Origin: Membranipora membranacea | Lineage: Eukaryota; Bryozoa; Gymnolaemata; Cheilostomatida; Membraniporidae | Reading direction: 5' to 3' | Assembly (NCBI GenBank): GCA_914767715.1 | Contig: OU612073.1 | Coordinates: 13,952,001-14,012,000, forward strand | Length of the DNA: 60,000 nucleotides | Shown here: positions 32,217 to 46,600 of the stretch, in pieces | Position numbering within the stretch: the stretch's first letter is position 1 | How the letters are laid out: every line of letters begins with the position of its first letter | Translations under genes and position numbers: made by a program | The notes under the pieces: generated by a model | The model's database searches: none | What the model saw: the letters and a program-made list of their open reading frames with translations, nothing else | Told to the model about the DNA's origin: nothing

Positions 32217-32436
32217 GGGGGTCTTTCAATTAGAAACAGCCAAAATCGCAATGTTACCTGCTAGGGATCTCGCTTTCAGATCGCTCAGTCACTTGATAGA
32301 ACTATATACATTCTGAGTGAGCGATTTGGGAGCGATTTTGTCTAATTGAAACACCAAGTGAGTGATAATTTTGAGCAATGTGATAGTGATAACTTGCTTT
32401 AGTAAAGGATCACTCTTTCTAATTGAAAGACCCCCC
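32217..32436. mobile_element. MITE, GGGGTCTTTCAATT family, copy 2
   Basis: Terminal inverted repeats are GGGGGTCTTTCAATTAGAAA at the left and TTTCTAATTGAAAGACCCCC at the right, about 220 bp in total. The interior matches 29811-30112 in the same orientation. It lies 210 bases after the last assigned exon of receptor paralogue 2, so that gene is bracketed by two copies. Confidence 0.9.
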
Positions 32437-34605
32437 CTGTCTGACTCAGTCTGAAGGCTGAAAAATAATGGTGCCTAAAGGCGCCAAGTTGCTCTCAGTC
32501 GTCACTCAGTTCGGAGCACACCCGAGGATAATGCTCATGGTGTTAGATACCTTGTTGCCTGTAAGGAGTATTTCGGAGTGTGCTTAAAGAGAACTTGCTC
32601 AGGTCCCGTCCCAGTGCGAACATCTTTGTTAGATCAATGTGCTATTTCATCTTCATCTCTACTGATGACTCAAGGAATCATTGAATAACCATTTTATCTC
32701 AGATCATTTCCGGAATACTGCATGTGTTGGGGAAACCTCTGAAATGGAGCTACTTAATGCCAGTTCTACAGCTCGTCCATAAATTCTCCAACTCTTGGCT
32801 GCGACAAACTTAACTAACATAATCAAATCGAGAAATCTGCATAACAACCGTTTCCTCATCGATGTACATTCATCCCTTTATACTGGTAAGATCTGATTCT
32901 ACATCATCGAAAAGGTATATAGCCTGAATACAACAACCATAGCGCTGACAACTAATGAGCAGGCATTGGCAGCTGTCGTTTATGGCCATCACGTTCTGCT
33001 CACTTGATAATTTCCGATCCAACTCTTTCTTCATATCTATTGCTCAATGGTTAATAGATAATCAGCAAAACTTTATAGATTCCTCCGATATGGCTCATTA
33101 AATCCATCCCACAAGATATACACAATCAGCAGTCGTATATCCATCCACCTCAGTTAGCAAACATTCCAAATGTCCAAATCAATTTAAACCAAAGTCAGCA
33201 ACCTGTTATAATAAACAGATTTCCCAGTTTTAGACCAATTTCTATATTTTTAAATGACTACTTAATCATCATCATTATCATTGGCTGTCCTTCGTATCCG
33301 AAGATGACATCTTGTGAACCATGTCTCTCCATTGGCATCTGCTTCTGCTGAGGGATTGCCAGCTAGCTACCTACTACTACTACTTAATCACAAGTTGTGA
33401 TTTACAGGGTTCAGGTTCATTGTAGTTCACGTTATCAGTAACAAGTCATCGACATAACCATTGTTTTAAATTTTTTTATGTCAGAATGATTTTGAAAATG
33501 TTAATAACTTTACAATTTTGTTGGGTGCTCATTTGTGCTTCCCCAAGGTGCTCTTTTGTTTTGCAGACTTTTCTATACAATCCCTCATTGAGAGGCAGCC
33601 GGGTAATTCCTCTAGTTCATTGATAATACCGATAGCCATAGACATCCGGGTCCTCTTTTGGTTTTTTGAGAATGCAATCCTATCTCATCATTGTGCATTT
33701 GATAAACTGAGAATAAAATATTTCAGTGCAAAAGAAATATATGGGTATTTTTCCTTGTTATGTAGTATCAAATACACTGAAATTTGATATAGTATGCTGC
33801 CAGATTTGATTAAATAATTTTCCCGGCGAAAAATAAAGTACTGTTTCCATTTCGTTCTTGTTATCCTCCGAGACGATTAAGAATTGGCTGATGAGTGTTC
33901 TGACTGTGCTAAAATAATTTATTATTATAATATTATAGGAACATTGTTAGAATAAGTAGAAGCTAAAATGAACTGAAAACGCTGTATGGAAAAATTGCCT
34001 ACTGTGGATTTAGCCAATTTAAATCATAATTCTCTAGACAACGGAAAAAAACTGCTATGTATGAATATAAATATTATAGAAAAAATAGAGAGTAGTTAAC
34101 TATACTGATGTCATATCGCTTGTTGAAGTAATGTAATAAATATGATATAATATTAATACTGTAGTTATAATGAAACAACCATCCTTCTTTCCTAGCAAAC
34201 TATTAACATTATAGACAACTTAATTGGCAATAGCCACCATTTTTCTCTTTAGTCTGGGATGTCAAAGCATAAGTTACGATTGTTTGGGAGCCAATTGATA
34301 AAGTCAGCATTTTTGGTATGGCTGCCAGAAATCATCGCATACATCATCCAAACTTAGCACAAATAAAACCTGAGAGTAAAATTGCTTCAATTTATCAAAG
34401 CCAGCATTTTTGTAACACTGAACTTGATGAAAAGAAGCAAAGGATTGGATTCTGATAGCGAAACTATCACCTTAAGTCTGAATGAGCAGTGGTACTTGAT
34501 AACAGCGCACAGACTTCAAAAGTACACCGTTGCTTGTAAGCGTAAGATGATCACTGGTGAAAAGTTCTATTGAAATGCTGAGTAAGCAAAAGTAAGGAGG
34601 AACTG
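32437..34605. other. Noncoding or unresolved stretch between convergent genes
   Basis: It may hold the missing 3' exon(s) of the receptor at 30466. A patch at about 33265-33350 (ATCATCATCATTATCATTGG followed by a conserved-looking GTCCTTCGTATCCGAAGATG) resembles the 3' end of a 5'-truncated RTE-like LINE on the minus strand, ending in a GAT-type simple repeat. The ORF at 33518-33787 is mostly unsupported. Confidence 0.35.
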
Positions 34606-37600
34606 TTATCGATATTTGTACTTTTTGAGTGAGTCATTTCCTAAATCGCACACATAGACATAGTAATCATCTGTCGTTATAAGTCCAGAAGGTCGTTTCA
34701 GTTTGTCATTGAAGGAGTCAATGTAGAAAAGTGTACTATCCTCGATGCGATGGACCTCGATAAACGATCTGCCCTTCTCTGATTTGGTAGCTAGTATATT
34801 CCCATGTACATCAATAGTGAGACCAGCGTAGAATCCATGTGATTTTCCTTTGACGGGTTTAGGTGTGACTGCACCCTGAAATATGTAAGACAATCATAGG
34901 AATTAAGGTATGTAAACAACCAATCACACATAAAAGGGGGTAGGTAGCTTGTCTTGATAAGCTTTTCTGTCTGGTTACCTTCCCTATCAAAACAAGCTTG
35001 GAAAGGCAGGCTGGCGGGTGGATCCCCAGATGTCGGAATTTCTTATAGTTACTCTTTGACAGGATAGGGACTTCTTTGATGACATGAATAACCGTCTCAA
35101 GGTGGTGAACAACTTGGCAACTGTGGGTTATGCAAGAGTAAAAAGATCAATCCACAATAATCATGTTACCTTCATCTTTAATATTAAAACGTCTCTCGTG
35201 TAAATAATATTACTCCATAACTCATATTTTCTCACCTTGTAAATACCGTCCGATGTGAAGGCCATGATGTGATTGTCCGCTATTATGATGTCATCATTAT
35301 GAGGAGCCAAGGCTATACCAGCAATACAGTTAATCTTGTAAATGGAACCATCATCCCTCTGAACGGTATCCACTTTCTTTTTCAATCTAAAATAAAGAAA
35401 ATCAGGAACTGCATCTGACAATGCTGTTTATGAGAAGGGAATATTGCTTGAAAGGTCACTGTGCTGTGATATATCAATCACAGCATAAGATCATCATAGA
35501 ATCAAAATTGATACGGACATAATTTTGAGCTATATATTATGATAGAGAAAAAACAAAACATCGTTATTATCGTTCCAGAGTGCAACTATCAGTCGTAGTT
35601 TTAGAATTGTTTTGATAGAACCATTCGGGCACATCTACTACATATATCAATACATCTATCTATATCTATACATTTATCAATATATATTTCTTCTTCTATC
35701 GCATATAGTATTACCAACCTTCCAGCGTTATCAAATATAAACAGACAGCCCGCCGTGTTATCCGCTATTATGACATCAGATTTACTGTTGACAGCGATTC
35801 TGGTTGGCTGCTGCATCTCAGGAGAGGTGAACTGTTTCACTACTTTACCGTCCCTGTCTAGTTCTGTTATCAGTTTAGTTCTCCAGTTTACTGCCATTAT
35901 CGTACCGCATGGTGTCATCGCTATGTCTGAAGAGAGACAAGAAAATTTGAATAGGTGTGGCAGAGTTGAGAACCGCCATGAATAAATAGTATCAATTCAA
36001 TATAATAAGGTGAATCAAATCAGATTAATATCAACTGAATCAATCAAATCGATCGATGTTGCAAATTCAATTTCTTCAGGATCTATCAATGAACAAATTG
36101 GGATAAGGAGATATATTTTGGTGCAATGCCCTGTCTCTGTTACAAAAAGGCTTAATTTCAACACCAATATTCTGGGATATTGGTAACGGGGGAGGGGGAG
36201 CGCGGTCCAATCTAATTCCAAGCAGTGTGGCAAAAACTCATTTCTTCATGTATATTCTTTAAGTCATAAGTTTGTATTTAACCATCATCTTCCCCAGTTT
36301 CCCTCGAGTATACTAACTGTCTTCTTACCTGTACAGCCCTGTTTCTCTAAGCCATCAGTGGTGATGTGACCAATAAATGATCCGTCATCACCGAGTAGTT
36401 TGATTCTGTTATTGCCTGTATCCAGTACATACAGATTACCCTCTCGGTCTATAGCTACACTGGTGGGCTGACTGAAGTCTAAGTAACCATTACCTTTACC
36501 TCCGACACGAGATATCGGGCTTATGTGAGGGGACACCTGCAAATCATCAGAGGAGAAGTTGAATCATAATGAAAAAATATAACAGTAGACACAATATAGC
36601 AACCTATTGTGGCCTTAATCAACACACAAATCCTGGAATACTTGCATCATCCTAGCCAAGTGTCCAAAATACTAAACATTACTGCCAGCCTCTCTTTTCA
36701 CCATTTAGAAAGGAAACTTTGGAATGGATTGAAACTCTCTCGATTCTGTACCAACATTGACGATTGGCAGATCTTTGGTTATATATCATCAAATATGATT
36801 CCTGAATGTCAGGATTGTCACTTACATCAGAATTTCATGCACACAACCAGTACGATCTAGGTTCAGTTAGTTCTAAGTCGAGGGCTTGTCATGTTAGATG
36901 TTTTTGTGCTCGTTGTTAGACGAAATATAGCTTGCTGAACACCATTATACGTTTTTAAGCTTAACTTACGTCTAAGTTGAAGGGACTTCCTTTGATTGGT
37001 CTGTCGAATATAGTAATACTAAGTTGATGAGCACCGAGCACACGTGGCATGTATCTTATTGCATAACTTCCTGTAAACAAAGAGAAGACAACTATAGTCC
37101 ATCATCGATCACAGGCAACAACAGCATTTTGAAGTGAGTTTAACATTCTATAAGACTGGGCACTGGCATTGGAAAAGAAAGACTACCATAGATGAGATTT
37201 TTGAGTATCAGTCAAAAACAGGTTGCGCGTGACATATCATGAAACTTATATTAGATGGGGTTATACCATTGTCTATGGGTTACACATACATTCACCTTCA
37301 ACAGCCATTGATAACACTGCATGATAAATTAATGTACAGGTAGGCTCTGAAAGAAGTCACAGTCCCTATAACTGACCGTTTTGGTTATCAGTGAGTTGGT
37401 GATGACAGTCCTCTCCGTTACTGTCCTTGAGTGAGACAACCATAGGATCTCCCCCGTCTGTTCTCGGCTGGCCGTGGTAGTCTATAGTGGTCACATGTAC
37501 AGTAGACTGTAGGAATGTAGTGGCAGGAACAATCTCAGCCCGACACAGGGCAGGAAATGTGGTACTTATCTTTATCTATAATCAGAAACACATTACATTT

Positions 37601-40600
37601 CGGAGTTGTCTACCTGAAATGTAAATTATGCAGTGACAACAACTCCCATGTATTTTAGCATTTCCCATTACTTACTGCTTTTTGTCACAATTTGACACTG
37701 AGAACTTATAGTCTGTACCATGAAGACACAAGCAAAGAATTAGTCTTATCGAAGATCGACAATTAAAAATATATGCAGTGAGTGAACATTTATGTCACAA
37801 AGCATTGAGTATATGTTTGGCTATTCTGTAAGCAGTACTTTACCTGGTCAAACAATAATTTACATAGCGATCAGTACGCATGGATTTATTCTATTAACTG
37901 TACCTGTCCAAACTCCTTGAAGGCTGGTATCAGATCATGCATCTGTTCCTCCCACTGATATTTTATAAATGCGTTTTCTCTGGGCTCGGCTAATACTGAA
38001 GTGGCATCAAGCCTCTCATTGAGGTCTGCTATCTTCTTTGTAATATGTCTAACTTCCATTTCTGACTCCAGACCTACAACCAGAGGATTCCCAATTATAG
38101 TCAGTCAATGTGGACAACCTGTTAAGTTGAGCACAACATCCTTGATCAAAAAGGCGCCTAAGGTAGTAGAAAAACTTGATGGTACTTTTTCATCACCTTA
38201 ATTTAGTGTATGACGGTGACGATACATTATTGATGTGAGCTCTTCTTGGAATGAAAGCAACGTTGGATAAATTATATCAATTCTAAATAAAGAGGAAAAA
38301 CGAACTGATTTGAATTAACTGAGGGTTGGTGCATTAATAATTAGAATCATCTGGGGCTTTTAGGAATTCATGTCCTTTTAGCAATAAAACAAGGTTTTCG
38401 TAATGAACAGAGAGTTTCGGGCAGTAACACCACTCAAATTTATATTTTTGGTTCATTAAATTTCTACCATTCAAGCATCTATGATTCTATGGGCGGCATA
38501 CACAATAATATAGAAATGGAAATCTATATATGCATGGGCACGACTTGTCTACTGGTGTGTATGAAACACAATATTCACTGAAGAATGTCGGTCGTACTTA
38601 CACTGTTTGTGGAATACTGCACAAGAGGAAAACGCACCATATAAAAAAATCTTGTGACAATAGTTTTGATCAACCTGATTCAAACTTATTTCTACTTCAT
38701 TGTCATGTCAAAGAAAACTTTCCAGACTTGGAAGATTCCTGGAGTCATTAAACCTTTCTTTGTAAACAATCTACTGATATAAATCATAAACCAAACAAAT
38801 ATGCACAAAGCACGAGATATTTTGAGATTATCTTCTCTTCAAACATAGGTACACAACTCCAGTTATTTTATAATACTATTCAATAACCAAACAAACCTTC
38901 ACAGTCTCTTTCCACTTTAACTTTCTCTGCTTCAATAAGTTGCTGTTGCTCCCTGAATACTTTCTTCTTATGTGTACAGATATTATCTATCTGTGAGAGG
39001 ACCTCCTCCTTACGTTTAGAGATGTGAGACATAAGAGCATCAAACGACTGATTCACAGACTGAATAGCCTCTGTAGAGTTACATTCTAATCTATCCAACT
39101 CTGTGGTCACATTTTCTGAAGAAAAATAAAAAATTTAATTAATTTTCGAGTTTATGAAGGAAAATAACTGTATAATATATACTGACTCAAGTTATTCTGG
39201 AATAATTCTGCAGTTGCAACATTTTTATCCATGTGTTGTTTGTCATTTTGTTAAATTTGTGTACCCGACAAAGCAAGACAACAAATACATGCATGCTTTG
39301 GATTTATTCATAATTTCCTTGAGCCAACACTTGGGTTAAAATATTGAATACAAATAACGGTATGGCGCCTGAGAGCCAGACAATTTTGAAATCGAGAAAT
39401 GTATCTGACAGATTTGACAGTTTCTCAAACTTGTTTCCACAATGATAATAAAAAACTACCAGCATTTTTAAGTTTCATTCAGAACGTGGGTTCAGAGCAT
39501 GATTTTGAGTTGTTGTGTAGATCAATAAACAATTCTAAAAAGACAAGGCGTCACTTATGGTGACAGTATGGCGGTTTTACTTGCATCTACCATATATCCC
39601 TGACTTTAACCCTGTATTTTGGGGAGTAACTCCCACTCATTTTGACAGCATGTACATACCTTGGGCTGAGTTTAGATTTTGTACACAGAGGTGAGCTTTA
39701 TAGAGCAGTATTTCAGACATTCGTTTGATAGCGATAGAGAAGGGTATAACTGTATGTGTGCCTCCATGTATAGAACCTGAAAGTAAGCAAGAGACGGTAA
39801 TCAAAAATTCATATCAGCATAAGCCAGAGGTCACTGTACTGTACTACACTAGTAGCCACTAGATCAAGCTTGATCCAATTGCCTGCATTTAGGGTTTGAG
39901 CCGGTGGCTCACCAGAAGACTGCTGGCAATTTGGATCAAACTTGTTCTCAGTAGCCACATGTGAGCTGAAATTTTCTACCAAGATAATTTGAGTTGTACC
40001 CGCTTGACTTGACTTTCCAGGGATTACTTATCCTGCACTGAACCTTGCCAAGTCCAGATAATTACTATAATTTCAGCCCTGATACCATTAGCTACCATGC
40101 ATGATTCCTGGAGGTATTATGATAATGTCCACCCATCATAAATGCCAAGGAAGCTTTCACTTTTAACTCAGAATGGAAATCTGCTCATAACAGAGATGGC
40201 CTGATCTTTTTTGACAAACACAGAAAACTTTCCAAATATTCCCATCAATCATCACACCTCTGACAAGGCTTAGCAAGTGATTCTTATACTTTGGAAGTAT
40301 GCCAGGTGATATAAGATACCAAATATCGTTATCGGACCACATTACAAGGCAAACCCTCTAATATAGAAACAGTGTCCTGAATACTGAATAGTGATGGATG
40401 GATAAGAAAAAATCAGACCATATAAGCTGAGCACGCCTTCTCAATCTCTACCTTATCAGTGATATAATAGTAGAGTACAAACTAACAATCATGTACCATT
40501 GGTTTGTTACATGAGACCCTCGAAGGGGGAGGAAGTTAATAAACGCCATCAATATCTTATAGCTTATCAGAGAAACAAGGCTAAATTCGGTGAGCTTTTC

Positions 40601-43600
40601 CCTGCATGAACTGGTGATGCAAGAACAAGGGATATGTCCTCACCAATAGACTCTGGATAGTTGACTGTTTAGGGCTTAGGCAGTGTAAACCAATTAGAGT
40701 ATTTCGCCTACATTACTTTTATTATGTAATGACGACCTTCCTATCTGTTAAATTTTAGACTTCTTCTTTGCAGTGCAAGTCTCACATGTCCAACATGAGA
40801 AAAATCGTTGAGTAGCATCATTTACATAACATTGCGCATCATAGCATTTATCTCAACTGGGCAGGAGAGAAATTTATGACATACCGATTACTGTAAATCG
40901 ATACCTTGTGTAATAATCGAGACATGTGACATGTGACATGAGCCATAAAACTATGTACCTAGAGAGATTAGCTAGTTTGGGGTGACTTAATGTTAGCCAG
41001 CACTAATGTTAGCCAGCACTAATTTTAGCCAGCTAAGGTGGGAGCTTATATAAAGTAAGCTTAGCAAAAACTTTCAAGCCCTCATGGAATGGCAAACTTT
41101 TCCTCCTTCATATGCATAACTCCCCTAGGGCATGAGACATGTTAGCAAAATATTATGATGAATGATGAAAACTGTAAACTAGAAATAGCTCAGTAATAAT
41201 GCAGAGCTATAATGAATTCCTGAGTTACAAAGCATCGTCCACATTGCGACAAAATTTTTAAGATTTTGTTTGTTACCACAGCTCTGCAATTAAATACCAT
41301 AGCCGAAAGTCGAACAAGAGTACAAATCTTGCAATTTGTTCGTTCATGTACATACCAACTCCTATGGCTTGATATGGAATATGGATTGGCTGTGGACTGA
41401 TGAATAAGGTGCAACTAAAATTCAGACATAAAGGACAGTTACTACAGTACTTGGTCTTGGTCCAAGAGTCAGAACAGCCCCTACCATTATGTAGATCAAG
41501 CATGATCCAATTTGCCCGCATTTAGGGTTTGAGCCCACGGCCCACCAGTAGAATGGGAATGAGCGAACTGCGGACAAATTGGATCAAACTTGTTCTATCC
41601 ATCATGATATATCAGTGCACATATCACACACGACACGACACACCCTCGATAACATACAGCTATTATTACCTGCACACATCATGCAGAATATGGTATCACA
41701 AGTCTCACAGAACAACAGCTCCTGACTCATGTGGGTTGCACACTTTGGTACAATCTCCCTCCTCTGTCTAGCCATAAGATCTAACAACTGGTTTACCAAG
41801 AAGCTGGGTGGGAAGGCACCGACACCTCCTAAAATAAGAAGAGAAGACTGTGATCTTCACTAGGAGATGATGATGTAACTGTCATATGTCTATGCAGTCA
41901 CAAATTGTTTCTTAAATTCCATTAATTTTTAAATTGTTGCCAATTTTTGAACCAAAATATTGCAACACAATGCCACAAATGTGGCATAAAAGTGAAAAAT
42001 ACCAACTTATTTTAAACTTCTATCAATGACCTTTCCATAGTCAACATTGTAAAGACATTTAGTAGAATTCATGGCCACAAATTGCACCATACCTACTTTC
42101 ACACAAATGGCGTGATCCTAATAAATGAAGTCTTGCACGTTCATCAGAATACAACTGGGGGTGTCAATGGAAATACAGGACACATTCTGTCATGACACTC
42201 GCAGGAAAAGACGTATTGTGTCTACAGGGTTCGCTGATTTACACCATCCCTTTATTTGTGTATTATTGGATTTGCACATGCCAACGGAAACTTTTGCACC
42301 AATTAGTCACGTTTCATTAGCGACAGCGGTCACTTAAAATGGTCGCATAGGCAGCGAATAAGTGTGTCTCTAGTGTATAAGACAATCCTAGTTACCGCCA
42401 AAAGCATGATCTCATCACTGCTAACAATTCAATAACAACGCACTCAGGGTTGAGAATTTTCTTGTTCCGATAAGGTTGTACTAAGTATATGATAAGTACG
42501 ATCCGATATTTGTTACCCTATCTATAAATATAAGACAGTAACATACTCATAGGTTGCATGCGATGTTACAATCTTGAATCCACTTGAGTCTGTTATTCAT
42601 AAGTCAAGCTGAAGCAATAAAAGTTTCTCTAGACATGCATGTTGCCACTGTGGCTCTTGTTTATTCTTATAATTTCCTCCCCTTGTCATCTAGGCATCCC
42701 AAAGTCAGTCGTCTGAATTGATTTATTTATTGATTCATCATACAAACTGGTCATGCTTCACTATAGCAGCAGCATATGTTTATATAAAAACCTAAACAAA
42801 AAATTCTATTCATATGTGATTTTCACAACCATCTTCAAATTCCAATTTCAGACCTTTGTTGGTCAGCAATTTTGATTTAATTGGAGTTTGATGTTTTGGT
42901 TTATAAGGTGTAAAGTTCTTCTCATTCTAGTATGGAATGCATTAAATTTTAGATGATAGTTATTTGATAATATACACTTTATACAGTAAAATTGTGATCA
43001 ATTTTCATTAGACCTAAGTACTTTCAGTTAGATATCAATTGCCTCAACACAAAAGAACGAAGGATAGTGACATTGCTCATAACAAGATGTATACCAGCTG
43101 AATATTCAATGCACACTTACAATTTCTCTTTTATAGCATTGAATTCATTGTGATATTTCCTTATCATAATAAGTTAATGTAATGTACCCTTGTTATTGAG
43201 CTGTTTAATTTTTGACTAGTCAGCCTGATGCACACAAGACTAAAAGGAGTGTCGTCAATACAAAGATGATGTTACCAGCGAACCAATCAAAAGGGACGAT
43301 GAGACAACTGATCTCAAATCGTGTCGCCATAGATGGGTTGGTTGTGCTTTGCGCCTATATTCTGATGGAAAAGGCTAGATACCTTTAGGGACTTGAAGCT
43401 CTCGCTGTCTCTCAAATCATTTATGGTGATGCCTTGTACAATGCATTCTATTGAACTTATAGCCTGCATATGAGATGTAAAAAACTTGATTAGATGGCCA
43501 AGAATTGCCTCTTCGCTCTTCCACAATGGGTAACAATGTAGTTTTGTATAATTTTTCAAGGCCATTTTCATAAAATAAACCAGAGCCAAATTAAAATTGT

Positions 43601-46600
43601 CAATAGGACCTTCCCAACTGCGGATTCAAGGCCATTTTCTCATTAGTGTATTTCAATGCTATAGTTATTAGCAATCACATATCATTATCAGAATTCATTT
43701 GAGGGTATGATGAGACTCGAGCCTCTCCCGACAGGCTTTGCTTGGTAAGGGAGGGGGGCTTTGTCCCCCCCCCCCACCGAACAAAGCTTGTCAAGACAGG
43801 CTGATGAGAGTCACACCATTTCACCCAAGCTTCCTGTCTAAGATTGGGTCCACATGTATAATTAACCACTCTTAGTGTATCCCCTTTGCTTTGTATTCAC
43901 ACATAGCTAGTTACCTCGAAATAATAAGTTATTACGGTGAGGGAGCATGGCTAAAAGCGTTCTCGTGAGATGTATGTCGGTGTCATTAATAATCGCATGC
44001 CCCCTCAGGCTAAAGGCAAGGCGTCCTCAAGTTAGATTTATGTTTTTGTCCTTGTCCCAGAGGACTTTCTGTAATGCTACCTTCAATCAAGGAGTTAATT
44101 TCGTGCTTTGATAAGAGACTCTCTCCGAGAAAGAAAGAATTTGATTGCTACAGGCGAAATCATTCTTCTTCCGGGAGCATTGAATATTTGGGCTTGCTCT
44201 GCATTCTATTTCGCCCAAAAATGACGACAGTTAGGATGGAGTTGCCTGTTCCCAATTTAACTCAAAGCTTGCAATAAAATATCGAGTAAACCTTTGGGAG
44301 TCACTAAATTGTGGTTGGAGAAAGTTTTTCAACTCATCACTACGGTGGGTCAATTGAATCCATGCAGAACTAATATAACCCTACATCCCTTTTTGGTAGC
44401 AGCGTGATGAGGCTACTACACCCCCTCCCCCCTTTAAAACAGCAAGACTGCACCGGTGGTTATTACTGCCTCTTTTATATTATTCCACATGCCAATGTTT
44501 ATTGGCATCACTAGACGGAGAATGGTTGTAATACCTTGTGGAATAGTGATGGATTCCCGGCATATCGGACATCTGATGGACGTGGAATCTATGCAATTAT
44601 TCTGTATGATCCTCTCTAGACAGCTGTAACATACCTACAAATCAACAAATCAACAAATAGAGCTTGGTATGACAGCACTGTGTACGAGCAGCTGTAAGCA
44701 ATTCATAATATACACAATTATCACTGGGAAGGATAGCATAGGATAGCATAGCATAGCCAATGGGGTATCTCTATAGCCTGTCTTTGGAAGCTATAGGAAC
44801 AAATGCGCTATTATTGTGCAGGCTGACTGAAAACAAGAGTACATCGGACTCTTGGTTATCCAAAAATAAAACGAGGATATATCAAGTTACTCCATCCCAA
44901 GGGAGTATTCAAAATACTGCCAGGCTGATTGCTACTAATTTTTAGGTCGAATGTGACATTTCGCTAGTCGGTCTGTTTATTAGGCAACTAAATGTGAATA
45001 TGTGAAGGTAACAGTCGAGAAGGCTGAAGTTGCTACAAAAAATAAGTGGAGAGTCAGCCACTTTAAAAGCATAGGCTTTTACGCAATCATATTTACAACA
45101 AAAACATGGTAAACACAAGAACAGTGATGTGAATTAAACAAAGTGGAGTGCCCTTTAAAAACTGATTCCTTTGTATACAAAATTTTTCTGGTTCTATTGA
45201 GCACTGACCACTTAGCTAGAGATATATCATGTATATACATATATATTTTTTTTTTCTTTTTTATATAAACTATCGGAGTTGTCTCCAGCAGCAGCTTGTG
45301 ACTGCACGCAAAGCCACCCCAGGACAAATACTTTGCTCCGTTGGATTGTCCATGTGAAGAAGGCACAGTGTCTCACACGAAACAGCATTATCCAGGAGTG
45401 GGTAGAGGAATTAACTTTCAAGAAATGTAATTTAGATATATTTACAAGGAATTACTTGCATTAGTATGGGCAGAGTCGCATGAATTATTGATTGGCTGGT
45501 GTGATTATATGGAAAGTTCTAACGCACTGGTTATTTGGTAGTCATCTTAATAACAAGAAATTATACACTACAGGATCGATATCACACATTCATCTGTAAC
45601 AGGAAGCGATATTGATCACCAACACGATGATGTAATCTTATTTTCAGCTTTATCTGTTGTGCCGTAAACAAGTAAACAAAAGGCGATTTATCCCTTTCAT
45701 CTTGTTATAAACTAAACCATAACTTCCACAACACACTTATTGTTCATTGCACTTTTATTCAAAATAGGAAGCGCTATTCATCGTAAAAAAAAGCCTCAAT
45801 TAGAATGTGGATTCCGTTCATCATTCTCTTGATTTTTGCCCCTTTTAATCTTGCCAACAAAACCAAATTGTTATCACCGTAGACTTAATAATATTATTGA
45901 GTCTATAGTTATCACTGATGTAAACTTGAACCATAAACTTTGAACTCCTCTCCCCAATGAACGGATAACATTATACTGTCTCCCGCTATCTAGTCACCAA
46001 TTATGTTTGAGACAAGACACGCCGTCGTTGCTAGGAATTCTGGCGACACCAAATTTTCCACGTATAACTTCTCATTGTATTCTGCAGCCATAGTACACAA
46101 TGCAGGAATTGATTATCAGCTGCAAAGTTTGCAACAATCACCCACATGCAAACGGCAGCGCTGAATTATCTCATCGCAATCGATAGAGCAACGACCGACC
46201 TTGCAGAGATAAATTATTGAGCTGCAAAACACTTTTTTTCCAATAATTCTTGATGTAAAAGAGCCGGAAAGCCAATCGTTAATTTTTTGGACTAGACTTT
46301 ATCGATGTCGGCTTCGTTTCAACTCTCTGTTTGACTAAGTCAGATTAATTTTTCAACACCGACACCTCATTTTGAATCAGCTAGCATCCCTTTTACAGAT
46401 GCCAGTATATTCATGATCAACTTTGTGACAAGTTATAGTGTCAGCCTCAGTAATAAAATTGTACATTATTGTGTTTGCTCATTAACATTTTTGCTATTGC
46501 TTTGTTTCCAGGAAAAATCTCATTAGAATCCAACTGTGATCGTGATTAGATCACATTAGAACTTTTTCTTGCCAAGTATATGAAATTTAGCTTCATCTAA

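Noticed and set aside
43314-43589. 91-residue minus-strand ORF inside a TRIM intron as a cassette exon or nested gene
   Set aside because: Flanking TRIM exons join in phase without it, the domain between RING and B-box would be disrupted, and no family is recognised.
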